A DNA stretch of 64,000 nucleotides from Quercus robur (GCF_932294415.1 NC_065535.1:8655001-8719000); one strand, 5' to 3'; positions 37,269 to 50,735 are shown, numbered from the stretch's first letter. Numbers and translations: made by a program. The notes: generated from the letters alone by a model not told the origin.

Positions 37269-37879
37269 TGTGGGGCCAGAGAGTTTGTGACCCCAGCCCA
37301 TTTCATGTTAAGGCCCAAGGCCTGCGCCGAGGAGATACAGGGCCGAGTACGCATCATAAGAGTCATGGACGGTCTAAGGAAATGGCCGAGGACGAGCTCC
37401 TGCTCGGCATGCCATAAATGCCCCTAAAAGGAAGAGTGATCACAGTGCGGAACAGCACAAGTAAAAGGCTGTCAGAACTGCAATAAAGCATTCTATACCT
37501 GACAGAGCCATACTCTTCAACTTTTACAACCACCCCCAACCACTTTGGGTATGGGCTGATGGGACAAATATCAGTCTTGGAAAAGTCGATCCTACACGTG
37601 GACGGAAGATAAGGAATACAGACTAATATAAAAAGAGGAACAAGCAATCCACCAAAGGGGCTGGGAAAAATGGCCAAAAACCAGAACTTCCCAGCCCGTC
37701 TCTAGGAGAAAGACTCCTAGAGCGAACACGATTTAATTATGTATGAACACCGCGAAAAAACCACCGTCTGGTGACCAAGGCCTAGCCTTTCAAACTCACG
37801 CTCTATAAATGATATTGTTTGGGCCTTTTTACGTGCGAACCCAACATTATTATGGGTCATCCCAAATTGTGTCCTTACA
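37269..37879 (+). mobile_element. solo LTR (TAT-like Ty3/gypsy family) with 5-bp target duplication
   Basis: The 611-bp unit begins TGTGGGGCC and ends GTCCTTACA. CTAAT flanks both sides (37264-37268 and 37880-37884). It shares termini and an internal block (GATGGGACAAATATC, then TCGATCCTACACGTGGACG) with the minus-strand LTRs at 47972 and 52929, so it comes from a related family. It lacks internal sequence, which is what LTR-LTR recombination leaves. Confidence 0.85.
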
Positions 37880-37907
37880 CTAATAAAAAGAAAATAATTC
37901 TCAACCC

Positions 37908-38025
37908 TTTGGGTTCCACGGTTACAATTTTAGATGGCAACTCTTTGTGTTCCATGGTTACAATTTTAAAAAGCAACTCTTTGTATTCCATGGTTACAAT
38001 CTCAAACAGCAACCCTTTAGCTTCC
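37908..38025 (+). repeat. 36-bp minisatellite, about 3.3 units
   Basis: Units start at 37908, 37944, 37980 and 38016 (partial). Each holds TTTG-GTTCCA-GGTTACAAT and GCAACTC or GCAACCC. It starts 29 bp after the solo LTR. Confidence 0.85.
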
Positions 38026-39069
38026 TAACACTAGACTTTGGCTTTCTAACTCCTTCATCTCTTCCTCTCCTCACACTATATTAATACTGAAAAGCTGGAT
38101 GATTCAGTTTAGGTATCTTTAAATCCTAATTGCTCTTGACCTTTATTCTTGTGGCTGCCTGCATAATAGTTCAATGTAAGGATTAGATTAATAATGTTGT
38201 TCTTTTTTATTGCTTTTTTTTTTAAAAAAAATTTTGTTACTTCCTCTTTTGTGTTGTGGGTCATATATGAGTTTTTATGTATTTAGGTTGGGTATTTGTA
38301 CTGATATATGATTGTTTGTTTCTATGTTTAAAATTGATTTGGTTTTTTTTTTTTTAAATGTTTGAGATGGTAACATTATTGGTTTATATTGTGTAATCCG
38401 TGTGATAGTGTTTTAGTAGCATCCATGCCTGCAGAAATTCAATTGAATTATGTAATTTGTGCCTACAGAAATTCAATTTGCTAAGGTATTTTAGTAATTA
38501 GCAAATTGAATTATAGAGTTTAAAATTCAATACTATACTTAGAACATGATACTTGTCCTTTTTTCTTTGGTTTCCTCATTTAAGTGAATCCCTCCTTCAT
38601 CATTGAAATCGATTTAAAATTCCTTCTATTAGCTTTGATTGTACTCTTGGCTATATCATAAATTTTTTTTTTGATATAATCTTTTTATGATAATAATCGT
38701 CATTTTTTTTTTTTTTTGTAGTTGAATCAAAATAAGATTATGCTAGATCTATATAATTAGTAGTTGCTGCATCTTCATTATTATCACAAGTTTAAGATAG
38801 AGATTACCCTCATCAATAGTTGTTACGTCTTCTTCATTGCCAAACTTGATCACCTTGACAAACCTTTTATTTATCTGATTGTACCACATTTATTTATTTA
38901 CTTATGGATTCTATTTGATTGTAAGATTTTTATGTCTTTTGATATAAATTAACTAGTTGGTATGCTAGCCAAATTGCTTGGTTCTTCAGTTTTTTTTTTT
39001 AATCTTTTACTTTGCCTCCGACACTATCGTAATCGGTTGTCTCTTTAATGGCACGTTCTGTCTATATTG

Positions 39070-39101
<32 letters not shown>

Positions 39102-42100
39102 TTGTTTTGTAGGATCCAAGCAAGAAAGAGTTTAAGATGCTTGCTATGTTATTCTCTCAATATTTTTTTTTTTTTTTTTTTTTGCAGCATGAACAACTTG
39201 CAATATTGAAGTAATTACTGAATATTTTATATCAATAGTTATTTGTTAATAGGTGTTTGACAATTTTAGAATATGAAAAGTTTTAGGTCAAATGGGTAAC
39301 AACTTTAATTTTGTTAATTTTTTTTTTCTAAATTACTAATAGTGATTTATCATGTTAAATTGGTAGTTTATTTGTATATTAATTAGCTACAATGTTGTAA
39401 TGTTATTTATTTTTTCTTTCTAATTTGTGAGGTTTAATTCAAATAATTTTGAATAAGTCCTTTGAAATCAAATTCAATACAAAAGAAATTTTGTTAGGGA
39501 CTCTGTAAGGGTAAGGGGAGCTTGAAAATAATATAAGTTTTTGGCCTCATATAATATACTTATATTGTGAGTTTTAGCTGCTATAAGTAGTATTATAGTA
39601 ATTTAGATATAAAACTCTAGATCTAACACAAACAGCTAAGGATAACAATATTCACTAATATTTGTCTTTTAATTTAAATGACATTTTGCACAATTACTTT
39701 GCATTTATTAGATTTCATTTTCAATAATTTTTCCATGCATCGCATGGATTAGCAACTAATTACACAATAATTTTCCGTCCCTTTAGTACAATTCCAGTTT
39801 GGTGCCAGTTGGAGTATTAAATGAGTATTGTAGTTATGGACATTATGGCAAGAAATTAAAAAAGAAAAAAGAAAAAGAAAGAAAAAGCAATTTTCATTGT
39901 TCACTACTAATGCATGTCAAAGCCGTTGTCCTTGCTCTTGTATGATTGTGTATCCGTCAGCCTTGTGAATAATTCTTGGTGGTGATGTATCATGTATGAT
40001 GTATGTATAGTTTCTTTTGGTGCGATCTAAGTTAGGGGGGAAAGAAAAAAGGAAAATGTTATGACCTTATTGTGAGTTTGGGCATGTTTTAAGGTGGGGT
40101 GGATTTGTTGTGCGTCTAGGATTGCCCTTTGATTACAACTAATGATACAAAAAATTTCACAATTGTTGAAATAATTTGTTGTAATTGGTATATATATAAT
40201 AAAAATAGTAAATATAATGAGTTAATATTAAAGTGATGTTACACTAATCATAACTTATTACTTTAATAAATTATAAAACTAACACCACACACTTTTGATG
40301 TGGTAGTCACTTCACAAGTATAAGTGTTTGTGAAGTGTACGGAGTAAGAGTTAGGATTCAAGTCTTTAATAGGGAACTTCACATTTTTTTTTTCTATCTT
40401 GTATATAAAAAAAATTATGAAACACTTTTTAGTGTCTTTACCATTGATACTCATTGGATTATTGAGTTAAATTTCCCTCAAGCTCGTACAAAATCCTACC
40501 CATATGATTAATGATTTTGATTTAGTGGCTTATTTTCCTTTTAGTTTAACTTGTACTATGTTTTTTTTCCTCGTCCAATAAAAATAGTGAGGCAACTAGC
40601 CGTAGCTATTCTTTCTAAGAGCGGGTATGTGATCATAATAATTTTCTTAGCAGTTGATAAACCAATGCCGGAGGGGTCTAAACAAAGATGGGGTCCCAAG
40701 CACTCCCTCAAGTGAGTTGATCATAACCTAATCTCAACCCCACCTAAAGCACCAATAGTATTAGGCAACGGGAGGCAATAATCCTTAAGCCGAATCAGTG
40801 TCACACTGTTACCCTGAAGATTCAAACTCAAATCTATTTCATATGTCATTCTCATGATCTATATCTTGTATCAAGACCCTACCCACTTTGGACCATGACT
40901 CTAGATGCTAGTTTAGTTGAATGCTTGCAATTTCAAAAACCTTATATTCTATAACAATATGGAAAAATAGTGTGGATGGATACAATACATAGAAGCTTCA
41001 CTTTCAATCTTAAATTGGCGGAGTTATGATTATGAATTTGAACAAAAGAACTTGGCGCCCAAAAAATACACAAAGAAGATAATTGAATGGACCACATTGT
41101 AAGCTAGATCTGCATATGTAATACTTTAGGACAACTACACCTACAATAATATGGTGATGAACCTTAAAAAACGAGAGGCCCCCTAAGTCCCACACTCTCT
41201 GCAAATTTCCCATTATTATGTTTCGGTTTGGTCATGCCAGCTGCCAAAAATAAGATGAGCTACTATACTATGATAAATTAATAATAAACGATGATGAGAA
41301 ACAAGAAAACCGTACCTCACTTTTTGTCTATCCTTTTTAGGTGAGATTCAAATCAAATTTGGGCCCAATGTGCATCAATTGCTTGCTTGGTCTGTCCAGA
41401 CCAAATTGTATGGTATGTTAGGCCAGTGAAAATTTGAATGTCGTAGACACTTTGGAGTACTCCACTATTTACTCAACAATGGAGTATTTGGAAAGTCAAA
41501 AAAAGGAAGTTTATTAATTTTCAGTTTGGCTACTTTTGCACATTAATTGGGTAATAAATTGCCATTGCCTTTGGCCCAATTATGAGCCTCATGATTGGGT
41601 TTAGATTGATTTTGATTTCTCATCCTAATTGACCAACCCAGTGGTGAGTACAAGCCCAGGAATTCAATTACTTGGCCATGTTGTTGTACCATGGTTATGA
41701 TGAGATAGTATCTTGTATATGTTGGATCCACAGGTTTGTAGTCCCTTTCACTTACCTGCCATGGTTTTCTGTTATTATACTCACATTTTCTCTTAGTTTG
41801 GAATAAAATACTCATCTCCCCTAAAATACAAACTATTTACACCGGCATTCCATTGATGATTGAAAAAAAAGGCTTAAAAAGAAAAAGATTTTTGTAAATA
41901 CTGAATTCAAAATAGTAACAGTGTTAAGTGAACGGCAAAATAGAAAATTCAAAAAAATTTAACACTTTTTTAGTTATCTAAGAGATCTCAGTGTAAATAG
42001 TTTGCATTTAAGGGAAGGTGAGTATAATAATTGAAAATCTCAAGGAGATCGGTGTAATTTACCCTCCCCAATTCCCATCAAACATATGATATTGGGTACA

Positions 42101-42644
42101 TACAACGAATACATATAATAATTGTCCAATTTTAACAAGGATAATTGGATAAACCCTCTTAAAAAAAATTCTCATAGTCGGCAAATTACATCATTTTGGG
42201 TACCAGCCCATTCAGGCATGCCTGTCAACTAGTAGTCATCAAAACTAATAGCCAGATAAAAGAATCAAAATCAGAAAGCAAACTATACAACCTCCAATCT
42301 ACTTGCTAAAAGAAAGAAAGGTCCAATCCAGCAGTCACTAAAGTCCTCAACACAACTTGGTCAAAAGAAAAAATGTCTTCAGCACAAATAAAATTCTCTC
42401 ATGTAACATCATACCATCTATTATAAACTTTGGTTCCATAAAATAGAAATTTCAACGTGCTCCAAACACGAGTATAAGAAAAGTATGGCATTTGAAATGT
42501 CTTATGGCATCAATTTTATACAACCTATCCATGGTCAAAACAGTATTTATATTACGGTTTGGATTTAATCGTGGAGACATCCTGATTCTGAGCACCTGAT
42601 CTTTGTCCATATTGACAGACTTATTGCCATAGAGGACTGAGAAC
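38026..42644. other. gene-poor intergenic stretch
   Basis: AT-rich sequence with T-runs at about 38705, 38990 and 39163-39183, a TA microsatellite at 39070-39094 and one SINE-like segment (40285-40420). Near 40660-40900 the sequence is less AT-rich and repeat-like, but I cannot name it. No gene recognised. Confidence 0.45.
40285..40420 (+). mobile_element. possible tRNA-derived SINE
   Basis: GATGTGGTAGTCACTTCACA (box-A-like) and, about 45 bp on, GGATTCAAGTCTTTAAT (box-B-like) are followed by a body and a T-rich end. No target duplication was identified. Confidence 0.4.
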
Positions 42645-45600
42645 TCATAATGAACCAAGTGAGTTGAAATGAGTCCATGCCTCCTGAATTGAAAAAAAAG
42701 ATACACTCAGTAATCTGTCTCAATTCTATGGATATGACACAGAAACAAAATTTGTCTTGCAATTTTAGATGTTTAGAAGGGACACATAACCAAAAAAATT
42801 GGAACTAATGCTTAGTTGTTGTATTACTTGTATAAGCGACGAACATAAAAGAACTTTCAGTTACTAAGTAATGTGTAGTGAAACACATTGCTCTTTGTGT
42901 AATGTGCAACACTGACTAAGTAATTGGCTTCAGTGAGTATGATCATTATTGATGCATTTTGATAATTCCTATGAAGAACCTAATTCCAAGAAACTCATAC
43001 ATTGCAATTAGAATAAAGACATGAAGGATGGATGGTCATGGATCAATGATCAAAGGGGGGGTAAGATTGTTTTGTAAAATCTGAATGAGGTCTAGCACAC
43101 TTCAATATATTTCGAGGGTCCAGTGAGTAAGATGGGCAGAAGTAGATTTTCAATTGGCAGTTCTGTAAAAAATAATCAGATACCAACCTTGAATGGGGGA
43201 AAGGAAGTTTGTATGAGAAAAAATACCACAAGACTGTAACTTACCTGCAAAATCTCAAAAACTTTTTCTGCAATGTATTTTTGATGCGAAGCAGCACCCT
43301 TCTGCTGTAGTTTATCTGGATGTAGACAGAGTAAAGCTTTTTGATATGCTCTTTTGACCGAAGTTCCTTCAATTATATCAACAAGAGGTACAGGCTTCCA
43401 CCCGCTCTCGGGCCAAAGAACCTGCATGTATGATCAGCATCAGGTTTGAGTGTCTAAGGCTTTACATAGCATGGACATCAAGAGAATTAAACTTGCCAGT
43501 AAGAAATATTCTAATAAGTGGCAGAACAAAAATGACTTGAAGCATACAAAAAAAAAAATCTCCCTGGTCACAGTCAAGGTTAAAGTGCAAAGGAGCTTTC
43601 TTTCGATACTTCAGATAGGACAGAGAAGAGACAGAAAGCAAGAAGCCAGTTGGATGACAACCATTTATACTTACATATTGTAAATTTGATAGCAATGAGC
43701 GTATATTTCCTTTCTTTCCATTGGACCACTGTCGTATTTTAGCATCAATAACCTGCTTAACATGAAATTATACAATTATTGCCACCTTAAAAATTTGAAA
43801 GCAACTATATGGTTCTTCTGTGCTTGTTCTACATTACTTGGATTTCTTTGTGATTATTGTCACTTTGTGGCAGTTCATTCTCGCCTTGGGTTAATTCCTT
43901 TATCTGTCAACAAGCCCAAGTAAACTAGCTCCTCAGCAAATGTAATAAAAAAAATTAGCTTGTGCCAATAGAAAATATATGCTATGCTTTTTCCTTGTTT
44001 CCTGAGATATGCACGCTTAATATTAAATTTTTACTATATTAATTTGGTAAGATGCATATGTGGACTGGTATCAACATGGGAATTCACATAATTTTAATCA
44101 AATTGTTTGTATCATTTAACTACTATGTAAGATTGATTGAAGAGATTCTCCCTTTGTCTCTCTCTCTTCTAATTTTTGATAAGGAGACAGATTGAACAGA
44201 TTCAATATATACTTAATGTGGAAACCATTATAAGTTTACCAAAGTTAAAAAGATATGAATAAACTTTTGAATGGAAAAATCACATACGAGAAAGTTCCCT
44301 GGGAAGGAATCGTCTGTGTCTTCAACTGTAGCCATTGAGCCATTAGGAATTGATGCTGACAAAAATATATGGATGTGTTACATATATCTTTTGAATTAGG
44401 TACTTGGTTCCCAAATTAAATCAATGTAAAAAAAGTCCAATAATATGGATCTGCTCAAAAACAGAAACCACAAATGACACCAAGTATATATATAAATTGG
44501 AGAGCACAATCCAGAAAGTTCATGTTGCACATTGCTCTGCCAGTTCTGCTTACATGTTTACTATACACCTATGTGGAAGCATGATATAGTAGACTTTCAG
44601 CAAAAATAGTGCATTTGAAAGGAATTGGATTAATGCATCAAACCAACTCATTCTACCATTTGGCCTTAAATTACTGATAAAAGACATTGCAAATAATACA
44701 TGTGGCTCTGACATCTCACCATGTTATGAGAAAGCATTGCTTATACATGTACCTCATAATTTCTCAACTTGGACCTGTTTGATGTATTAGCTATGCCTCA
44801 CTACTACATTGATAAAGATTATGAAAACTAACCGGTACTTGCTGATGAGTTATCCTTCAGTTGCGACGAGGCATCACTAAATATATTATTGGTGGTTTTT
44901 ATGGAAGAATGTTCTCTCTCTAACTCTTTCAGATGTTCATCTGCCTGAGAAGATGATAAGAAATATTAAAATTTTCACTTTCACTTTCAACAAAATTTTC
45001 TGTAATACCCTGGCCAAGTAAAAATTAAATTTACCATGATAGAAGCTTCTGGGACTGTGTTGCTCACATGGACCCTGGGAATTTTCACTTCTAATCCAGT
45101 TTTGGTACTGCTAACACTTACTTCATTCCTTGCACCATAAGAGCCTTTCTTCTTCCATCTAGAACTCTGACTTCGAGAGTCAATATTGTCATTGGGTTTT
45201 GGAGGAGCTTCTTGGTTGAACATTTTAACAAATTCTTTGACCTTTCCCTTAACTCTATTCCTCCCAAGATTTCCACCTGAGTAAACAGGCGAATCTTGCA
45301 AACTAGCTTTATCCACTTCTACATCATTCAGAGTAGTTCTTTTTCCATCTTGCTTCTTTACATTTTTACTTTCATCAACAAGTGCCAAGGGATTTTTTGC
45401 ACTTTTAATTGTGCTTTCCTTACCTTTGCCTCTTTGAGTGATTCGTTCATTGCCTGCAATAAAAGAAAATGGGTGTGGTATGAGAGACAATATACTTGCA
45501 CCAATGCGGTTGATCTAGAACACAATTACCTTGTTCATAGTCGTTATCAAATAGTAGAGAACGTAGGGGTTTCAACTCAGGCTTGTGAACTTCCTTTGTA

Positions 45601-47272
45601 AGGATAGTAATTTCTTTCACTTCATTATCACACAAATCTATCTTGGACAGAGATTGATGTTTTATTTCTTCTCTTATATCACGCATCATGGTATCAGCAC
45701 TAACATCTTCAACAACACTATGAAGGCTGCTCAGGGTTTCTAATTCAGTTGTAAGAAGAATTGGTTCTGCAACATTTTGGCATGGCTCTACTCCATCTTG
45801 AGCGCTTGTATCAAGAACTGAGTCATTTTCCTCTTTGTTGTGTTCCATCTTATAGGACTTTAAAGGTGATTCCCTCACCTTACTCTCGATTTCTATCCGT
45901 CCATTCAAGCTTAGGGATCTTTTCATTTTCACAGGTTCTTTTAATCTTGAACTACTCCCTCTAAAAGGAATCATCAATGGCACTCCTTTGCAAGCCCATT
46001 TGTATATTGAGAAATGGAATTGACTGCTGTCGGTTGGAGCTTCAGAGATTTTTGAATCCTTTTTAATATTGCCTTCCGTGTCTTTTTTATCAGATTTAAT
46101 CAAATTTGATGACTCCTCATTGTTAAGAATGATCTCCTGGGATAAAAGGTTTTGGCTATAAGATGATTGAATACCATTTTTTAATTCTTCTTGGCTTTGG
46201 GTTGATTGGCTTGAAAATCTAGAAAGATTCGAACTCAAAAAAGAAGAAGAGCTAATTCCATTGGATGCACCATCCTTGCATTTAGATGGACTAAGAGGAG
46301 TGGAACCATACACCGGCAAGTCCATCCCTTTGGTCAATTTGGCAGGAAGGCTATGGAATCAAAAATAGTTTGTAGTAAGTCACAGGAAAACATGCACAAA
46401 AATCAGAATATTTATGAAAATATACTATGTATAACAATAATTGAAGAAAGAAACTCAACTCAATATAGCCATAATCATATGGACATATCACATATCAATT
46501 GAAAATCAGCATAGATTCTGGGTGGGAGGAAATTGAAGTCGTGCAAACTGTGGATCATACTACTGCAATAAAGAATATTTCGGGAGAACATAAAGATCCC
46601 ATTCCATGATCTCTTACAGATAATCAACATATCTATTTCATGAAACTAATAAGTCCTTTGTTTGGTCATTAGGAAGAATGACGGAAAGAACTACAATTGA
46701 TAAAAAGAAAGAAGCTATTTTTAACCATAATTCATGCCTTTTTGCTATCTTATACCTAAGATTTTCTAAAAACAACTGAAAGAATCCTCGTAGTAAAACC
46801 AAAACCTGAATTGGGAAGGGAGTGATGAACTCCCAAAGGGCTCAGCTTTGGGTGGCAGGGGTCGAGCAGGGCTCAAAACCCGCGAACCTGGGGCTGAAGA
46901 AAAAACATCACTGTCACGCTTCCTTGGAGTAGAAGTCAAAGATTCATCACCTCGAAAAATGTCATTGAAGAAATCCTCACTCGGGTATCGCCTTCTGTTC
47001 AAATTTTCCTCCCCAAACACTGGCTTCTCACCATGACAAGGCCATGAAATACGACATGAATGTGATTCATCTTCCCCACTACGTCCATAGGTATCCTTAG
47101 CTTCATTGAAATTATACCGCTTCTCTTGTATTGATGACCGCCTTGGTGGCCCGCCAAACACATCATTAAAGTCTAAGTCCGAGTTTTTGTCGGGTGAAGA
47201 GTTGGAGTTTGTGAATGCTCTTTGAGGACTATACCCCAAAAGAACACTCTCTCTTTGTGAAAATCTCTCCAT
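42645..47272 (-). CDS. JAC1: Auxilin-like J-domain protein of the JAC1 type, nine exons
   Basis: Coding exons on the minus strand are 47272-46806, 46350-45530, 45453-45035, 44944-44833, 44355-44288, 43903-43838, 43752-43675, 43421-43245 and 42683-42645. Phases agree and sum to 748 codons (Arabidopsis JAC1 is about 650). JAC1 is an auxilin-like cytosolic protein needed for blue-light-driven chloroplast relocation and actin-based anchoring. Seen here: the N-terminal block [13 protein letters not shown] and [16 protein letters not shown], then [14 protein letters not shown], a long disordered S/K/E-rich middle with [13 protein letters not shown], and a C-terminal auxilin-type J domain. The J domain runs [33 protein letters not shown], the HPD triad (711-713, [12 protein letters not shown]) and the closing [12 protein letters not shown] in the last small exon. 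The HPD is intact, so Hsc70 stimulation is expected. A JAC1-like paralogue is the main alternative. Intron 8 holds an RTE tail. Confidence 0.92.
42785..42830 (+). mobile_element. RTE-type LINE 3' tail fragment (in the JAC1 intron 8)
   Basis: AAAATTGGAACTAATGC and TTAGTTGTTG form the end of a plant RTE LINE, antisense to the host gene. Confidence 0.4.
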
Positions 47273-47971
47273 TTTTTGTTGATAGCAATGTAATTAGCAG
47301 AAAATTCAAATATATAATTGGCGGGAAATCTTAGTGCAGCTCTGTTGAGCTGTGAACTATAGAGGGTAATCAAGGTGTATGAGTTCCTGAATATGTTGCA
47401 AGAGAGATTTTGAGGTTGAGTCTAATAAAGTTTCCAAAGCTTTTGGTCATGAAAAGTATGAACAATATGAGGAGGAAAATGTTGACAAGGAAAACGTTGA
47501 CAAGGAAAATGCAAAAGAAGACAGAGTTAGGTTTAAGTTAGTGGAATTTGAAGCCACACAAGGTGTAATGAAAAATCTATCTTGTGAGTTTTTGGATAAG
47601 AAGAAAATTCCACACTACAAAGACAAAGTAATATCGTATTAGCCAGGCAATGGCCTCTGGAATGGTGGACCTATATTTTCATCTCTTTTCTTTTTCGGTT
47701 TATATTTTTCAAGGTTTTTTTAAATATAATTCCCTTGGCGACCGTTATTACAAGGAATTTTTGTGATGCAACTTGGATGGACTTTCTCTTTGGGCCATAG
47801 ATACAACTAAAGTTTTTTGTCTATATACAACTCAGCAGTGACAGCTCTGTCATTTTGTGAAATCATGATAACAAAACCCAAGCATTCGTTTGTTTTTGTT
47901 CCCTTTCTGATTGTTGGACAGGATAAATTGAAAAAAAAAAAAAAAAAGATGGCTAAAAGTACTATGGTTTC
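47273..47971. other. upstream region of the JAC1-like gene, with a coding-like relic
   Basis: The JAC1-like promoter and 5' UTR should lie at the left end. On the plus strand at about 47408-47641 a stretch of roughly 77 codons without a start ATG reads as an acidic and basic protein with a short repeat (ENVDKENVDKENAKED) and then LVEFEATQGVMKNLSCEFLD, ending in a stop. Its family is unknown; it may be a relic exon or a chance frame. Confidence 0.3.
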
Positions 47972-48727
47972 TGTAAGGACACAAAATCTTTAACGGTCCG
48001 ACATCGACGTTGGGCTCGCACACGGAAAGTCCCTCACAATAATATTTGTAGAGAGTGGGCTTGAAAGGCCAGCGTTGGGGCACGGGGCGACATTTCGAGT
48101 CGGACTACAGGTGAACTGATATGAGATAGAGCTTTGGGCTGAATATTCGGGCCCATCAATCTTGTATCTAGGAGGATTTGGCTCCTCAGATCATGTTCGA
48201 GGAGCGTTGGCGCTGTCCCCGGTTACCCGTCGAAGGGTTTTTACGTGGTGTCCGGCGTGTATTATCCAGACATTCTCTTTCTTCAAGCCTTTCTCCAGAA
48301 GCTAGATGGAGACCCCCCTTCTTGGTCACATAACATTCTCTTTTATACTCGCCTACGTTCGTTGTCCTTCGTCCACGTGTAGGGTCGATCTTTCCGGGGC
48401 AGATATCTGTCCCATCAGTCTAATCCCTGAGTTGTGGGAGATGGTCCATAAAGCCTAAAAATCCGGATCTGTTTGGGGCGGTGTCATGTCAATGAAGGGT
48501 ATTAAGGACTATTTCCGTGAGATATTTTCTGATCTTTCAAGTCTGCCTGCATCCCATTTTCGTTAATGGGGTTCTGGGCTTTCCGAGGACGGAGCGGTCC
48601 TCGGACGTGCCCTTGAACCACATCGGGCTCATTGTTTTTGGGCTTGGGCCCTGGTCTCCTTTAGTTTGGGGGCCTGTGGACTCCCTATAAGCGAGCAAGC
48701 CGGGCCCATAGACTCTTGGCCCCCACA
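47972..48727 (-). repeat. 3' LTR of the non-autonomous element
   Basis: 756 bp, TGTAAGGACAC at the left and GGCCCCCACA at the right on the plus strand. It is the downstream LTR because the purine tract lies just inside it. Confidence 0.9.
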
Positions 48728-49063
48728 ATAGCCCCTCGAAACCCTGCTGTCCAACGTCCTGGTTGGAGAGGTGGGTTTCGGTAATTGCGAGCTTTAATTG
48801 CGGCTCATTTAATTCGGCCCTTGATCCACGTTGGTGACTCTTCACCTCCACGAGGGCTGTGCCGGTCTACGAGCCGTTTTTCCTGGATTTACGTACGTTG
48901 CCGTTATGCCGCGTGGTTATCCGCAACGTGCCTTTAATCCCTTACCATTTACGAGACCTTCCAGATGCAACGGTTACTGATGGTGTGGGAGAGCGAAACG
49001 ACGCATCATACTCTGGATTTCCCTGAGGGTCCGAATGTGTCACATACCCTCTTCTTCGTCCCC

Positions 49064-49700
49064 TATATAAAGAGAGAAGACAGGGGGTGACCTTTTCATA
49101 TCAGAATCCCTCACGTTCTTCCCAGAGTCCATTTCCTCCTTCCGGTTACGCCCACTTCTATAATACTTATTTCACAGTAATCCACCATGAACAAATCCCT
49201 CCTTTCCCAAAAACGCCATGTCCCAACAAAACTCGAGATGGCTCGGTCTGGGCAAGGATGGCGGAGGCTTAAGATTTGCCTCCCCATTCTTTTAGCCAAA
49301 ATCCGAAGCAGGGATTCGTCACACCCCACTTCTGGTGTGACTGAGTCGAAAACTTCCCTTGTCATCTCCATCTGCTCTCTCACGAGCATACCTAATAAGG
49401 CTCCCCTTCTCCCTCTTTTGCTCCTTTTACTTTCTTTTCATTGCTTCACTCTTCTTCTCCTCCTTCCCGCTCATGTCCTCCATCTTCTTTTTCCCTTGCA
49501 TTCTTCAGTAACAAGAGCTTGCTGAAGTGCTTCCATGTCTTCCAATTCGTCTTCCTTCTCCTTCATTATTTTTGTATAAGGATCTTCTCCTGATATGAGC
49601 AGTACCGAGGCATAGATTTCAGAAAGACTTTGAAGGCGAACACAGAAGGCACCTTATGGTTTACTTATTTGTATTACGGATATTGTTACTGTTTTAACAG
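49064..49700 (+). promoter_or_regulatory. TATA-led segment 1, antisense to the element
   Basis: TATATAA (49064-49070) precedes a pyrimidine-rich leader and an ATG at 49187 that opens 112 codons with basic and leucine-rich content. It shares CTTTTAG-CAAAATCCGAAGCAGG (gap = one variable base; 49289-49311) with segment 2. TAT-lineage elements are known to carry extra antisense ORFs, so a transcription unit is plausible. No protein family recognised. Confidence 0.3.
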
Positions 49701-50156
49701 TTCATTTTTTGTATAGGCTTGTTTAAGCCCTTCTTTGTACGTTGTAACAAATTTTCATATTAATAAAAGTCAGTGTTACTTTATTTCTTATGTCTTGTTT
49801 ATATATTTTAACAAGTGTGAAAGCGCTGCTCGGCATAATAATATAGCATTTCAATCAATAATAACTAAGGCTAAAGTAATCCTTGATAAAAAAAATGCCA
49901 CGATAACTTTAAAGAGATTACTATTCAACATAACAATTCGACCAGCGAAGAATGAGACTTATCTTAAAGTTAGCAGTGATGGGTGTTGAATGCTCGATAA
50001 GGTGTGAGAAGTATTTTTCCGAGGACATGTTACCCATCGGATGAATGGCCTCCTTAGGTTGACGATCATTAGGTTGCTCTGCCATCTCCATGACACACAA
50101 GCCCTAACCCTTTCCATTATTTAAGCCGAAAAATTTCTTCATTAAGGCAATTGATT

Positions 50157-50735
50157 TCCCAAGAAGCCTGAGTCCGAGGACTTTGCAAAACCTGGGCTTT
50201 GTTCAGGACTTATGCGTTTTATCTTATGCACTTGACTTTTCTCTTAGGCTTGAGTCCGAGACTTGGGTCTTTACCGGTACTAGGTTTTCCCTTTTAGCTT
50301 AGGTCCGAGGACCATGCAAGCCTTAGGTTCTGTCCCAGACCATTGTCTGCATTAGTACTTGGTTTTCCCTTTTAGCTTGAGTCCGAGGACCATGCAAGCC
50401 TTAGGTTCTGTCCAAGACCAATGTCTGCACCAGTACTTGGTTTTCCCTTTTAGCTTGAGTCCGAGGACCATGCAAGCCTTAGGTTCTGTCCAAGACCAAT
50501 GTCTGCATCAGTACTTGGTTTTCCCTTTTAGCTTGAGTCTGAGGACCATGCAAGCCTTAGGTTCTGTCCAAGACCAATGTCTGCATCAGTACTTGATTTT
50601 CCCTTTTAGCTTGAGTCCGAGGACCATGCAAGCCTTAGGTTCTGTCCAAGACCAATGTCTGCATCAGTACTTGGTTTTCCCTTTTAGCTTGAGTCCGAGG
50701 ACCATGCAAGCCTTAGGTGCCGAACAGGGTGTCCC
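50157..50735. repeat. tandem array 1, 78-bp units
   Basis: Five to six good units of 78 bp (start points near 50284, 50362, 50440, 50518, 50596 and 50674) are preceded by more diverged ones from about 50157. The core is TTGAGTCCGAGGACCATGCA followed by AGCCTTAGGTTCTGTCC. Because 78 is a multiple of three, one plus-strand frame stays open across the array (50359-50790). Confidence 0.92.

Noticed and set aside
40660-40900. Possible SINE or LTR fragment
   Set aside because: Less AT-rich and repeat-like, but I found no boxes, ends or duplication to support a class.
43450-43683. Plus-strand frame inside the JAC1-like gene
   Set aside because: It covers intron and J-domain exon antisense sequence, with no independent motif.
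49111-49389. Minus-strand 92-codon frame in the non-autonomous LTR element
   Set aside because: No similarity to gag or any domain that I know; it overlaps a plus-strand frame of equal quality, so neither is called as a gene.
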